A stretch of 64,000 nt of DNA from an uncultured SAR86 cluster bacterium (GTDB lineage: Bacteria > Pseudomonadota > Gammaproteobacteria > Magnimaribacterales > D2472), in NCBI GenBank assembly GCA_902547295.1, contig CACCNJ010000004.1, positions 1 to 64,000 on the forward strand, written 5' to 3'. Position numbers and translations under genes: made by a program. How positions within the stretch are numbered: position 1 is the stretch's first letter; each line of letters starts with the position of its first letter. Shown in pieces: positions 26,162 through 35,774 of the stretch. The notes below the pieces were generated by a model. It was not told the origin of the DNA, made no database searches, and was given only the letters and a program-made list of their open reading frames with translations.

Positions 26162-26918
26162 TTGTACCACCATCAACAACTATTGTTTGTCCGTTAATAT
26201 AATTACCAGCATTAGAAGCAAGCATAACAGCAACACCAGCAATTTCATCTGGCTCACCGATCCTTCTCATAGGTGTTGAAGATAACACTGAATTTAAAAT
26301 ATCAGGGTTTTCCCATAATGCCTTCGCAAAATCTGTTTTTATAAGACCTGGTGCAATCGAATTTGCTCTAATATTTTTATGACCAAATTCAGCAGCTATA
26401 TTTTTAACAATCATAACATCGGCAGCTTTACTTATATTATAAGCACCAAGTATTGGGCTACCTTTAATAGCAGCGATACTAGATATAATAATAATTGAAC
26501 CATCCTCACGATTAATCATATCTGGTAATACTAAGTTGCATAAGATTTGATTAGACTTAATATTATTATTCATAACCTTGTCAAACTTTTCTGATGGCAT
26601 ATCAAGCATTGACCCCATAAATGGATTTGTTGCAGCATTGCAAATGAGGGTATCAATTCTTCCTAGTTTTTCTTTAGTTAATGATACTAAATCGTTTAGT
26701 TGATTTTCATTACTTATATTTGCTGGAATAGGGAAGGCAGCTTCTGTACCAACAGCTTTATTAATTTCACTAGCAGTAGCTTCACAAGCATCAAGTTTCC
26801 TACTAGAGATAATTACCTTGGCACCATGTAAAGCACAATGATGTGCAATACTTTTTCCTATACCCCTTGAAGATCCTGTAATTAAAATTGATTTGTCTTT
26901 TAGGTTAAATAATGACAT
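26151..26918 (-). CDS. Short-chain dehydrogenase/reductase family oxidoreductase
   Basis: 255 residues. The cofactor motif TGSSRGIGKSIA (about 14-25), CNAATNPF in place of NNAG, catalytic Ser in IISSIAAIKG and Tyr/Lys in AYNISKAADV, and C-terminal NGQTIVVDGGTTIT define a classical SDR, close in style to DHRS4/glucose-dehydrogenase-like members. Substrate is unknown. It overlaps the end of holB by 11 nt and is divergent from grxC with 20 nt between starts. Confidence 0.85.
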   Translation of the reverse strand: MSLFNLKDKSILITGSSRGIGKSIAHHCALHGAKVIISSRKLDACEATASEINKAVGTEAAFPIPANISNENQLNDLVSLTKEKLGRIDTLICNAATNPFMGSMLDMPSEKFDKVMNNNIKSNQILCNLVLPDMINREDGSIIIISSIAAIKGSPILGAYNISKAADVMIVKNIAAEFGHKNIRANSIAPGLIKTDFAKALWENPDILNSVLSSTPMRRIGEPDEIAGVAVMLASNAGNYINGQTIVVDGGTTIT

Positions 26919-26938
26919 ATTTTTATTATAATGAAATT

Positions 26939-27169
26939 ATGACTAAAAAAGTTGAAATATATTCCAGGTCAAATTGCTCATATTGCGTTATGGCAATGAA
27001 ATTCTTTGACTCAAAAGGAATTAAATATGATGTCTATAGTGCTGATGATCCAAAAGTTTTTGAAGAGATGTTAGAGCGAAATCCTCAAGCTAGAACAGTT
27101 CCTCAAATTTTTATAGATGATAAGTTGATTGGTGGATATACTGACTTAGTCGAAAATTATTCGGAATAA
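26939..27169 (+). CDS. grxC: Glutaredoxin 3, dithiol
   Basis: 76 residues from the ATG at 26939; an earlier in-frame ATG at 26912 overlaps the divergent SDR start and adds nine non-conserved residues. The CSYC active site is at about 15-18 (SRSNCSYCVMA) and TVPQIFIDDKLIGGYTDL binds glutathione. It reduces disulfides with glutathione in the cytoplasm. The C-terminus is short and ends VENYSE, lacking the usual last helix residues. The transporter gene begins 4 nt later. Confidence 0.93.
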   Translation: MTKKVEIYSRSNCSYCVMAMKFFDSKGIKYDVYSADDPKVFEEMLERNPQARTVPQIFIDDKLIGGYTDLVENYSE

Positions 27170-27173
27170 CTAT

Positions 27174-28841
27174 ATGGAACAATTTAATGCTTTTTTGGTA
27201 TTACTTGATAGTAATTTAAGTGGATCTTGGTGGTTTCCAGCTTTATTAATTGGAACGGGTATATTTTTTACTATTTATCTAGGATTTCCACAATTTAAGT
27301 ATTTCAATAGCGCATTAAAAATAGTATCTGGAAAGACAAAAAACTCTGAATCAGATGGAGAAACAACTGGATTTCAAGCACTTACAACAGCTATGTCTGG
27401 CGCTGTGGGTACAGGTAATATTGGTGGTGTTGCTTTAGCAATTTGGACAGGCGGGCCTGCAGCAATATTTTGGATGTGGATTACAGCAATTTTTGGAATG
27501 ACAACAAAATATGTTGAAGTAACTTTAGGTCATAAATACAGAACAACTCTAAACGACGGCTCAATATCTGGTGGACCAATGTATTACATTGAACAAGGTT
27601 TAAATATGAAATGGGTTGCTATTCTATTTGCATTCTTAATGATGATTACAGCTATCGGTTCTGGAAATATGCCTCAAATTAATAATATCGCTTTGGTAAT
27701 GAACACTGAATTTGCTGTGCCTAAACTATTTACTGGATTATTTTTGGGAGCTTTGCTTTGGATAATTATTATTGGAGGAATAAAAAGAATTGCATCTGTT
27801 GCTAGTAGAATTATTCCAATAATGGGTCTTATATACTTTGGTGGCGCATTAATAATATTGGCAGAAAATTATCAAAATATAATTCCTTCATTTAACGCAA
27901 TATTTGCACAAGTCTTTACTGGATCTGCCGCAGTTGGAGGATTTCTTGGTGCTAGTTTTGCAATGAGTTTAAAATATGGTGTTGCTCGTGGCCTATATTC
28001 AAATGAGGCTGGTCAGGGATCATCTCCAATTGCTCATGCTTCATCAAAAAATAAATCAATTGATCAAGGCGTTGTTTCTATACTCGAACCTTTTATCGAT
28101 ACCATTGTTGTATGTAGTGTTACAGCGTTGGTAATTTTATCAAGTGGAGTATGGACTCAAAAATTTGATACAACCTTCTCAAAGACAGATATGATAATTC
28201 TTGAAGGAATTTATTCTGATGAAAAAAATGTAGATGGTGAATATATTTATCCAGATCATATAAACGAATTAACAAAATATGTTCAATCTATTGATTCAAA
28301 TGTAAATGAATTTTCAGGCTCAATAGATATAAAAGATGGAAAAATATTATCAGAAAATATAACTGTAATTCATTCCAGATCAATTGCAGAAGACATAACA
28401 ATTTCCAATTCAATTGAGGATAGTTTATTTTCAGGAAAACTTGATGTTAAAAATGGAAAAATATCAGAACAAGTTTCTATAAATGGTAAATCACTTGTAA
28501 GCTCGGCAGAATTAACAGCAAAAGCATTCTCACAAGGAATACTTGGTCAATATGGCGGTAAGTTAGTAGCTATAGCCTTATTATTATTTGCGTTTTCTAC
28601 ATCAATAACCTGGTGTTATTATGGGGATAGATCTACTGCGTATATATTTGGAGAGAAGGGCGTTGTTTGGTATAGAAATTTCTACGTTTTATGTTTTGTT
28701 TTAGCTGCAGTTATTGATACAACTGTAGTTTGGAACATTGCTTATGTTGTTGTAGCACTTGTATCAATACCAAATTTAATTGCAATGTTTGTTCTTAGAA
28801 AGGAAATGAAATCTCTTTCAGATAATTTTGACATCAAATAA
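27174..28841 (+). CDS. Na+:alanine/glycine symporter (AGCS family) with a large inserted domain
   Basis: 555 residues, longer than the ~450-residue norm. About ten membrane segments carry AGCS motifs: TTAMSGAVGTGNIGGVALAI near 86-105, GGPMYYIEQGL, ANEAGQG-like SNEAGQGSSPIAHA near 279-292, and AFSTSITWCYYGDRS near 470. It takes up alanine or glycine with Na+. Between about residues 325 and 440 lies a hydrophilic insert containing two similar units, FSGSIDIKDGKI (from 380) and FSGKLDVKNGKI (from 419). It is probably a surface-exposed beta-rich domain. Stop is 1 nt from convergent trmA. Confidence 0.88.
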   Translation: MEQFNAFLVLLDSNLSGSWWFPALLIGTGIFFTIYLGFPQFKYFNSALKIVSGKTKNSESDGETTGFQALTTAMSGAVGTGNIGGVALAIWTGGPAAIFWMWITAIFGMTTKYVEVTLGHKYRTTLNDGSISGGPMYYIEQGLNMKWVAILFAFLMMITAIGSGNMPQINNIALVMNTEFAVPKLFTGLFLGALLWIIIIGGIKRIASVASRIIPIMGLIYFGGALIILAENYQNIIPSFNAIFAQVFTGSAAVGGFLGASFAMSLKYGVARGLYSNEAGQGSSPIAHASSKNKSIDQGVVSILEPFIDTIVVCSVTALVILSSGVWTQKFDTTFSKTDMIILEGIYSDEKNVDGEYIYPDHINELTKYVQSIDSNVNEFSGSIDIKDGKILSENITVIHSRSIAEDITISNSIEDSLFSGKLDVKNGKISEQVSINGKSLVSSAELTAKAFSQGILGQYGGKLVAIALLLFAFSTSITWCYYGDRSTAYIFGEKGVVWYRNFYVLCFVLAAVIDTTVVWNIAYVVVALVSIPNLIAMFVLRKEMKSLSDNFDIK

Positions 28842-28842
28842 A

Positions 28843-29853
28843 TTATTCAATCATTTTTAATACAGATATTATCTCTAGATGATTTTTATTTGGAAATTGA
28901 TCAAACAATTCTATCTTTGTAATTTTATGTGACCTAATTAAATTTATATCTCTAATATAAGTTTCAGCATTACAAGAAACATAAATAATATTTTTAAAAT
29001 TTGAGGCTAAATTAATTACATCCTCTGTTAATCCAGACCGAGGAGGATCCAAAAGAATATGTGAAAAATTAAAGTCAGATATAGTTTTTGAATTCATTCG
29101 GTTGAAAATTTTTCCTTTAAATAATTTTGATACTTCATCAGATGAAAGACGAGCATTATGAATGTTTGAAATATTATTTTCTTTTAAAGATTTGTTAAGG
29201 CATTTAATAGAGTTTCTATTATTTTCTGTTGCTAGAACTTTGTTGAATATAAATGATAACGGAATAGTAAAAGTACCTATCCCACAATATAACTCTAATA
29301 AGTCATCTGGATTCTCTATGAAATCAATTACTTTAAATATCATTTTATCAACTAAATATTTATTTGATTGTGTAAAAGTATTATCAGTCTGATAAATTTT
29401 TAAATTTTTATAAATGAGTGTATCGTCTAAATATAGACCCCTTGTTTCATATTTATAGTTTTTAGATCGAATGATAATATTTATTTTTAGATCTTCAGAT
29501 ACTTGATTCACAAGATTTATTAGGGATTTATCTATTATTTTGTGATAAATCATTGTGACCATAATTTTATTGTGTTGATTTGATCTAAAATTAACTTGAA
29601 ATAACTTTTGGTTTATTTCGTTATTCTCATTTATTCTCTTTAAAAGTACTGGCATTAAGTTCTGAATACTTAATGATGCGTCTTTAAAAGTTTTGATGTA
29701 AATTTTTTCATTAATATCATGCATAACATAATGATTTTTTCTATAAGAAAATTCACAACGACTTCTAAATGATGTTGCGGGACTGAGGTTAATTGCTACT
29801 TTATCGTCATAATTGTTTTTAATGTCGTCTTGAAATCTATCAAATTTATTCAT
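28843..29853 (-). CDS. trmA: tRNA (uracil-5-)-methyltransferase TrmA
   Basis: 336 residues. The SAM-binding LLELYCGIGTFTIPLS lies near 203-218, LLDPPRSGL near 277, and the catalytic Cys is in VSCNAETYIRDI near 306. It makes m5U54 in the T-loop of tRNAs. No N-terminal TRAM or Fe-S cysteine cluster as in RlmD is seen, which supports TrmA. Its ATG overlaps the stop of the small DUF2970 gene, so the two are coupled. Confidence 0.94.
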   Translation of the reverse strand: MNKFDRFQDDIKNNYDDKVAINLSPATSFRSRCEFSYRKNHYVMHDINEKIYIKTFKDASLSIQNLMPVLLKRINENNEINQKLFQVNFRSNQHNKIMVTMIYHKIIDKSLINLVNQVSEDLKINIIIRSKNYKYETRGLYLDDTLIYKNLKIYQTDNTFTQSNKYLVDKMIFKVIDFIENPDDLLELYCGIGTFTIPLSFIFNKVLATENNRNSIKCLNKSLKENNISNIHNARLSSDEVSKLFKGKIFNRMNSKTISDFNFSHILLDPPRSGLTEDVINLASNFKNIIYVSCNAETYIRDINLIRSHKITKIELFDQFPNKNHLEIISVLKMIE

Positions 29854-30014
29854 ATTAAAAGAGTTGTAACAATTAAAACTAAACCTATAAATATCACATT
29901 AATACTAATGAATAAAAAAATAATTTTTCCAAATGAAATATTATTTAGATCATCTGACAGTTGTTCTTTTTTTCTAATTCCTAAAAAAGAACTTATAATC
30001 CTATATAACCACAT
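29850..30014 (-). CDS. DUF2970 family small membrane protein
   Basis: A 54-residue ORF starting at 30014. It reads MWLYRIISSFLGIRKKEQLS, a short polar stretch, then one membrane span (about 31-53). The FLG[IV]-plus-charged stretch and single C-terminal span fit the DUF2970 family, which is of unknown function and common in gammaproteobacteria. Its TGA overlaps the trmA ATG (ATGA), good evidence that it is translated. It is divergent from nfuA with only 6 nt between start codons. Confidence 0.72.
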   Translation of the reverse strand: MWLYRIISSFLGIRKKEQLSDDLNNISFGKIIFLFISINVIFIGLVLIVTTLLI

Positions 30015-30020
30015 ATAAAT

Positions 30021-30611
30021 ATGAATGAAATAATTAATATCACAAAATCTGCTGAAGAATACTTGGCAAAATTAATTCAAGATAAGAATGAAACAGACTT
30101 ATCTATTAGAATTTTTATTTCTGATCCCGGCACTCCAAAAGCTGAAACTTGCCTAGCATATTGTAAACCAGATGAAGCCATGCCAGACGATATGATTTTA
30201 AATCTTGATTTAATAAATGTTAATATCGAAAAAAGAAGTATTCCATTTTTAAAAGATTGTGAGGTAAATTTTGATAATGATACTTTTGGTGGCCAACTTA
30301 CCATTAAAGCCCCTAATGCAAGACTACCAAATATATCTCCTGATAGCCCAGTTGAAGACAGAATTAATTATGTAATTTATAACGAAATTAACCCCATGCT
30401 TGAATCTCATGGCGGTGAGGTTTCTCTTGTTGAATTTAATGACAAAAACATTGCAGTTCTTCAATTTGGAGGAGGTTGTCAGGGCTGTGGAATGGTAGAT
30501 GTAACACTTAAAGATGGAATCGAGAAGACTCTCATCGATCAAATTCCAGAAGTAAAAGCGGTCAAAGATCTTACTGATCATTCAATAAATGACAACGCTT
30601 ATTATAAATAA
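30021..30611 (+). CDS. nfuA: Fe-S cluster carrier NfuA
   Basis: 196 residues with the two NfuA domains. The N-terminal degenerate A-type scaffold (about 1-95, without the usual three Cys) is followed by the C-terminal Nfu domain with CQGCGMVDVTLKDGIE, whose CxxC binds a [4Fe-4S] cluster. It delivers clusters to enzymes such as aconitase or lipoate synthase. Works in the same network as grxD and, possibly, mrp of this window. It ends exactly where convergent csiV ends. Confidence 0.95.
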   Translation: MNEIINITKSAEEYLAKLIQDKNETDLSIRIFISDPGTPKAETCLAYCKPDEAMPDDMILNLDLINVNIEKRSIPFLKDCEVNFDNDTFGGQLTIKAPNARLPNISPDSPVEDRINYVIYNEINPMLESHGGEVSLVEFNDKNIAVLQFGGGCQGCGMVDVTLKDGIEKTLIDQIPEVKAVKDLTDHSINDNAYYK

Positions 30612-31256
30612 CTAAATTTCACTTACAGAAACTACTACTCCAAAATATGGATGATCGAAAAAGTGAATTTCTTCATTAAATATTCTTTTTTCATTATCAA
30701 TGAAGATTTTTATATTAGAGTTTCTTGTATATGAATTTCCTAAGTATGCCTTAAGATCAATATGCATGAATCTCTTTTTATAGAACTTTATAAGAAAGCC
30801 ATAATTATTTTGGCTTTGATATGACAAAAAATTTGATGATTCATTATCTGGAATAGTTTGGATCCAAGATTTTGTATCAAGTAAAATATAGTTTTTATCA
30901 TTAGCAATTTTTCTTTTTAGCTTATTTAAAACAGTTAAATTATCATTATCTCTATATAGAGGTTTTGGTAATTCCATAACATCTATTTCATCAACATTAT
31001 TAAATAAGTTTTTATAAAATTCTGACATATTTGAAAAGTTACTATGTTCGGTCTTGTCAGATAAGGAGGCCTCATCATATAAATAAACTAAGTCTTTATT
31101 AGGTACTTTTAATTTTGTATTGAAGGTTTCAATAGTCTCAAAATCCTTATACTTAAATATGATTAATTCTATTTTATATTCAGCCGCATCTTCATGAGCA
31201 AAAGAAATATTTATTAATAATATTAATAATAAAGATCTTTTTTTAAAAAATTTCAT
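30612..31256 (-). CDS. csiV: CsiV family periplasmic protein
   Basis: 214 residues with a signal peptide (about 1-20, ending SFAHE) and then YKIELIIFKYKDFE, the opening strand typical of CsiV-type proteins. CsiV was described in Shewanella as needed for division under certain conditions and as peptidoglycan-binding. The family call is supported by its position directly after mfd, which is common in gammaproteobacteria and pseudomonads. It overlaps mfd by 14 nt. Function in this organism is inferred. Confidence 0.7.
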   Translation of the reverse strand: MKFFKKRSLLLILLINISFAHEDAAEYKIELIIFKYKDFETIETFNTKLKVPNKDLVYLYDEASLSDKTEHSNFSNMSEFYKNLFNNVDEIDVMELPKPLYRDNDNLTVLNKLKRKIANDKNYILLDTKSWIQTIPDNESSNFLSYQSQNNYGFLIKFYKKRFMHIDLKAYLGNSYTRNSNIKIFIDNEKRIFNEEIHFFDHPYFGVVVSVSEI

Positions 31257-34200
31257 CTAATAGCTCATTTATATTTTGTCTTCTAATCTCAGAGTTTAAT
31301 TCATGATACTTATAAATAAATTTATTATTTGAATTAATTTGATATTTTTGAGGCTTATCTTGAGCAAGGCTAACTAATTTATTTAAATGTTCGTCTTTTA
31401 TATCATTTGTTAATTCAAAATTTGTATTTTTTTCATTTGACTTAATACACTTAATTCCAGTGTTCAATACTTTCAAATAAAATCTTTTGTTATCAATTAA
31501 ATTTTTGGTTTCAATTGGTATCTTTCCGCATCTGTCCCTAAGATTAGTATTTAAAGTTTTTAAATCTTTTAAAGTTAAAAGTTCATCAAGTTTTTTATAA
31601 ATTTTTAATCGCTCAAGAGGTGAGGGTAAATAATCTTCACTAATATATGCAGAATCATAGAAATTTATCTCTATATCCTTCTTAATTGATTCTTTAGTCT
31701 CTTTCTGAGAATTTATTGCATCTTTTAGCATCGATAAATACAAAGATAATCCAATGTTATCTATGTGACCACTTTGTTTATCTCCTAACATTTCTCCTCC
31801 ACCTCTAAGTTCAAGATCTTCTTCTGCTATTAAAAATCCTTCTCCAAGATTAGAGTGTCTAATTATTGAATCCAATCTATTTCTAGAAAGTTTTGGTATT
31901 TCCAATGTTGGTATTAAAAAATAGCAATAACCTTGTTTCTCTGACCTCCCAACTCTTCCTCTTAGTTGGTGAAGTTGTGATAGTCCAAAATTATGTGAGT
32001 TGATAATTACTATTGTATTAGCATTAGGTATATCAAGACCCATCTCGATAATAGTTGTGCAAATTAATCCGTCTATCTCACCATTTTTAAACTCATGCAT
32101 CACTTTTTTTATTTCTTTTTTTGAAAGTCTTCCGTGAGCAATCGATACGTTAAAATCAGGTAACAAATTATTAATTTCTTTTTTTATGTTTTCCATTTTA
32201 TCTATATCATTTTGAACAATAAAACATTGACCACCCCTTACTTTTTCTCTTGTTAGAGCCTCTTTAAGAAGTTGTGAGGTTTGTATTTTTAAAAATGATT
32301 TTATGTTAATTCTATTTGTTGGTGGAGTTTGTAGAAAAGAAAAATCTTTTAAGCCCGAAAACACAAGATTCATTGTTCTTGGGATAGGGGTTGCTGATAA
32401 GTAAAGCACATGAACATTTGATTGCTTATCTTTAATGAAGTTTTTTTGTTTAATACCAAATTTATGTTCTTCATCAATTATTAATAGACCGGTATTCTCA
32501 TAATTAATACTATTATTAAAAACAATATGAGTAGCAATTAAGATATCAGTTTTGTTTGAATTAAAATTATTAATTATATGTTCTTTTTTTTTATTTGATG
32601 TATGTCTATTTAACTTATTTATAGATACTGGAAAATTCTCAAATCTTTTAATAAATGAATCATAATGTTGATCGCAAAGTACTGTACTCGGTGTAATAAT
32701 AATTACTTGTTTGTTAGATGATACTGCGATAAATGCTGCTCGCATTGCAACTTCTGTTTTTCCAAATCCTACATCTCCACATAAAACACGATTCATTGGC
32801 TTTATAAGAGAAAGGTCTTTTTTTATAGATAGAATAGATTCAATTTGATCTGGTGTTTCGTTATATGGAAATTCTTTTTCAAAATTTAAAAATAAATCTT
32901 TATCTGCCTTTAAACTTGATGAATTTGCATTATTCCTTCTTGATTCAATATCTAATATTTCAGCTGCGTGATCAATAACTCTTTTATTTGCTTTTGATTT
33001 TTTAATAGACCACTTGTTTGATGAAAGTGAATCAATTTTAATATTGATGTTGTTATTTTTATGATAATTTGAAATCTTATTAATATTTCTCAGTGGAACA
33101 TATAAAACTTCATTTTTGTCATATGTTATTTTTATATATTCACTTAATTTTTTATTAGCTTCTACAACTTCCAATCCCTCATATATACCTAAACCATAAT
33201 CCTCATGAACTACTAAGTCTCCGATCTGAAAAAGTTTTGATAAAGTATCTTTTTTTTGCGAATTAGCGTTTGATGAATCTATTTTAAATTCTGATTTATC
33301 AATATATTCTTTATGAAAAACAAGTATATTTTTATCTGCAATATTGATTGGTCTTACAATATCACCATGTATTAATGAAACGTCTTTTTTGATCTCACCA
33401 ATATTTTTAATTCTTATTGTTTCGGTTTTATATTTTTCTTTTAATTTCTCAATTTCTGAAGGTACAGATGACATTAATACTATTTTTTTACCAGCGAATT
33501 TATGTTTTTGGATTGCTTCTTCAACCTTTTTAAATGATTCAAATGAATAATCAATTTCATTAGCATCAATTTTTTTGATTGATTCAGTAAAATTTATTAC
33601 ATCTTCACAATTTAAGAATAAATCTGATGGTTTAATTAATGGTCTGCTAGAGTCATGAGATTCATCCTCATACCTGTTTTCAATTAGATGATTATATTTA
33701 TTTATGCTGTTATTCAAGTCATGATATTTAATATAGTCATAGTTATTAAATATCTCTATAAAGGTTGATGTTTTTTCAAAAAAAAATGGAAAATATATCT
33801 CAATACCTTCTGCTACTTCATTATTTTTTATTTTTTGAAATAATGAACAATATCTTTCATCTATATCTGTAAAATATTCTCGCCATTTTTTAATGAATGA
33901 CGAAACCTTCGAATCATCTAGGCTAAATAAACTTCCTTTAGAAATTGAAAATTGCTCAATATTTTTTATTGATAATTGTGATTCAATTTCAAATAGTCTT
34001 ATAGATTCAATATGATCATCAAATATTTCAATTCTTAACGGGTTTTTATAAATAGGTGAAAAAATATCAATAATTCCTCCTCTTAATGAATACTCATTAA
34101 TATTCTCTACATTCGTTTTCTTTTGATAATTCAAGGATTCAACAATTTTTATAATACTATCAATAGGTAGCTTATCGTTTAGGGAAAATGTCTCTTCAGA

Positions 34201-34527
34201 CTTAAAAAAGTATCTATCTGGGAATATTTCAAATAAATTTCTTACCGAGCTAATTAAAATATGCTTTTCTTTATTTCTGTTGTTTATTAGTTGAAATCTC
34301 TGTTTAGTTATTTCTTCTGGAATTGAAAAATGATCATACGGAAGAATATCGTTCTCAGGAAAGAGTAGGATTGGCTTATTTTCAATTAAAATTGAAAGCT
34401 CATTAAAAATATACTTTGATTCAGTATTGTCCTTTGTAATAAGACAGAAAGAATTCGAAGATTTATCAAAATATTTCTTAATAGAATATGCATAATTTTG
34501 ATATTTATTTTGTTTATTTTTAGTCAT
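31243..34527 (-). CDS. mfd: Transcription-repair coupling factor
   Basis: 1094 residues. An N-terminal UvrB-like part is followed by the RNA-polymerase interaction domain (GDLVVHEDYGLGIYEGLE near 430), then a superfamily 2 helicase with Walker A GDVGFGKTEVAMR near 583, DEEH in LLIDEEHKFG, SATPIPRT and QLRGRVGRS. Mfd removes stalled RNA polymerase and recruits UvrA. Next to gap and nqr as in Pseudomonas, with two acyl-CoA dehydrogenase genes in between here. Slightly shorter than the ~1150-residue norm. Confidence 0.96.
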   Translation of the reverse strand: MTKNKQNKYQNYAYSIKKYFDKSSNSFCLITKDNTESKYIFNELSILIENKPILLFPENDILPYDHFSIPEEITKQRFQLINNRNKEKHILISSVRNLFEIFPDRYFFKSEETFSLNDKLPIDSIIKIVESLNYQKKTNVENINEYSLRGGIIDIFSPIYKNPLRIEIFDDHIESIRLFEIESQLSIKNIEQFSISKGSLFSLDDSKVSSFIKKWREYFTDIDERYCSLFQKIKNNEVAEGIEIYFPFFFEKTSTFIEIFNNYDYIKYHDLNNSINKYNHLIENRYEDESHDSSRPLIKPSDLFLNCEDVINFTESIKKIDANEIDYSFESFKKVEEAIQKHKFAGKKIVLMSSVPSEIEKLKEKYKTETIRIKNIGEIKKDVSLIHGDIVRPINIADKNILVFHKEYIDKSEFKIDSSNANSQKKDTLSKLFQIGDLVVHEDYGLGIYEGLEVVEANKKLSEYIKITYDKNEVLYVPLRNINKISNYHKNNNINIKIDSLSSNKWSIKKSKANKRVIDHAAEILDIESRRNNANSSSLKADKDLFLNFEKEFPYNETPDQIESILSIKKDLSLIKPMNRVLCGDVGFGKTEVAMRAAFIAVSSNKQVIIITPSTVLCDQHYDSFIKRFENFPVSINKLNRHTSNKKKEHIINNFNSNKTDILIATHIVFNNSINYENTGLLIIDEEHKFGIKQKNFIKDKQSNVHVLYLSATPIPRTMNLVFSGLKDFSFLQTPPTNRINIKSFLKIQTSQLLKEALTREKVRGGQCFIVQNDIDKMENIKKEINNLLPDFNVSIAHGRLSKKEIKKVMHEFKNGEIDGLICTTIIEMGLDIPNANTIVIINSHNFGLSQLHQLRGRVGRSEKQGYCYFLIPTLEIPKLSRNRLDSIIRHSNLGEGFLIAEEDLELRGGGEMLGDKQSGHIDNIGLSLYLSMLKDAINSQKETKESIKKDIEINFYDSAYISEDYLPSPLERLKIYKKLDELLTLKDLKTLNTNLRDRCGKIPIETKNLIDNKRFYLKVLNTGIKCIKSNEKNTNFELTNDIKDEHLNKLVSLAQDKPQKYQINSNNKFIYKYHELNSEIRRQNINELLDEIF

Positions 34528-34589
34528 CTAGTTGTGTATAATGAGGACCTTATTCTATCAATCAAATTTAATATATAAAGAAAAAAAAT

Positions 34590-35771
34590 ATGGATATAAA
34601 CTTTAGTAAAGAAGATATTGCTTTTAGAGATGAAGTTAGAGATTGGTTAGCTAACGATTATCCAAAGCATGTAAAAGAAAAAACTGATGCTGGTATTACA
34701 ATTAGTAAAGAAGATTTAATAGATTTTCATAAGGCATTATCAAATAAAGGCTGGATGGGCTATAACTGGCCTGTTGAGTATGGTGGAACTGGTTGGTCAG
34801 CTTCGAAATTATATATTTTTAATAAAGAGCTTGGTTTAGCTGGATGTCCACCAATTCTCCCTTTTGGTGTTGGTATGGTTGGTCCTGTAATTTACACGTT
34901 TGGTAATGATGAACAAAAAGAAAGATTTTTGCCTGATATACTCAATTTTAATACATGGTGGTGTCAGGGTTACTCTGAGCCAGGTTCAGGCTCAGATTTA
35001 GCTTCATTAAAAACAAAAGCTGTTTTAAGAAATGATCTTGATGAAGATTACTATGTTGTAAATGGATCTAAGACATGGACAACATTAGCTCAGAATGCTG
35101 ACTGGATATTCTGTTTAGTTAGAACAGACAACAGTGGCATTAAGCAAGAAGGAATTTCATTTCTACTTATCGATATGAAATCACCAGGAATTGAGGTTAA
35201 ACCAATAATAACTATTGACGGTGATCATGAAGTTAACTCAGTATTTTTTACTGACGTTAAAGTGCCAGCAAAAAATCTAATAGGTGAAGAGGGTAAAGGA
35301 TGGACATACGCCAAATTCTTACTAGCGCATGAAAGATTTGGTATTGCTGGTGTAGGAGCTTCTATGAGACAGCTTAATAGATTAAAAGAGATAATCTCTA
35401 AACTTGATAATTCTGATCTACAAAAAAAGGTTAATGAGCTTGAGGTTGCATTATCAGCAATTGAAATCACAGAATTGAGACTTCTATCAGCTCTTGAAAA
35501 CGGTGGTCATCCTGGAGCTGAATCATCAATATTAAAAATTAAAGGAACTGAAATGCAACAAGCCTTATCAGAACTATTTGTAGAAGCATCAGGAGAATAT
35601 GCTTTAATGTATCCAGGACCACATGGGTATGAAAATAATGATAAACCTGCTGGTCCAGATTATGCTGCTGAAGGCTTGTCTGGATTTTTAAATCTTAGAA
35701 AAACATCTATATATGGTGGAAGTAATGAAATTCAAAAAAATATCTTGTCCAAGTTTGTATTGGGTGTTTAA
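34590..35771 (+). CDS. Acyl-CoA dehydrogenase, large-subunit type
   Basis: 393 residues. FAD and substrate motifs include WWCQGYSEPGSGSDLASLKTKA (core YSEPGSGSDLAS near 130), TWTTLAQNADW, and RKTSIYGGSNEIQKNI at the C-terminus. In MCAD-like enzymes the catalytic Glu sits in a YEG motif; here that position is Gly (YGGSNEIQ). Such sequences are known from heteromeric dehydrogenases, e.g. PimC/D and steroid side-chain ChsE types. The next gene (3-nt gap) encodes the probable partner. Oxidises a CoA thioester of unknown structure. A TATAAT at 34537-34542 may serve as its -10 box. Confidence 0.9.
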   Translation: MDINFSKEDIAFRDEVRDWLANDYPKHVKEKTDAGITISKEDLIDFHKALSNKGWMGYNWPVEYGGTGWSASKLYIFNKELGLAGCPPILPFGVGMVGPVIYTFGNDEQKERFLPDILNFNTWWCQGYSEPGSGSDLASLKTKAVLRNDLDEDYYVVNGSKTWTTLAQNADWIFCLVRTDNSGIKQEGISFLLIDMKSPGIEVKPIITIDGDHEVNSVFFTDVKVPAKNLIGEEGKGWTYAKFLLAHERFGIAGVGASMRQLNRLKEIISKLDNSDLQKKVNELEVALSAIEITELRLLSALENGGHPGAESSILKIKGTEMQQALSELFVEASGEYALMYPGPHGYENNDKPAGPDYAAEGLSGFLNLRKTSIYGGSNEIQKNILSKFVLGV

Positions 35772-35774
35772 TTA

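Noticed and set aside
29830..30018. 62-residue plus-strand ORF between trmA and nfuA
   Set aside because: The opposite strand holds a better ORF (DUF2970-like, stop overlapping the trmA ATG).
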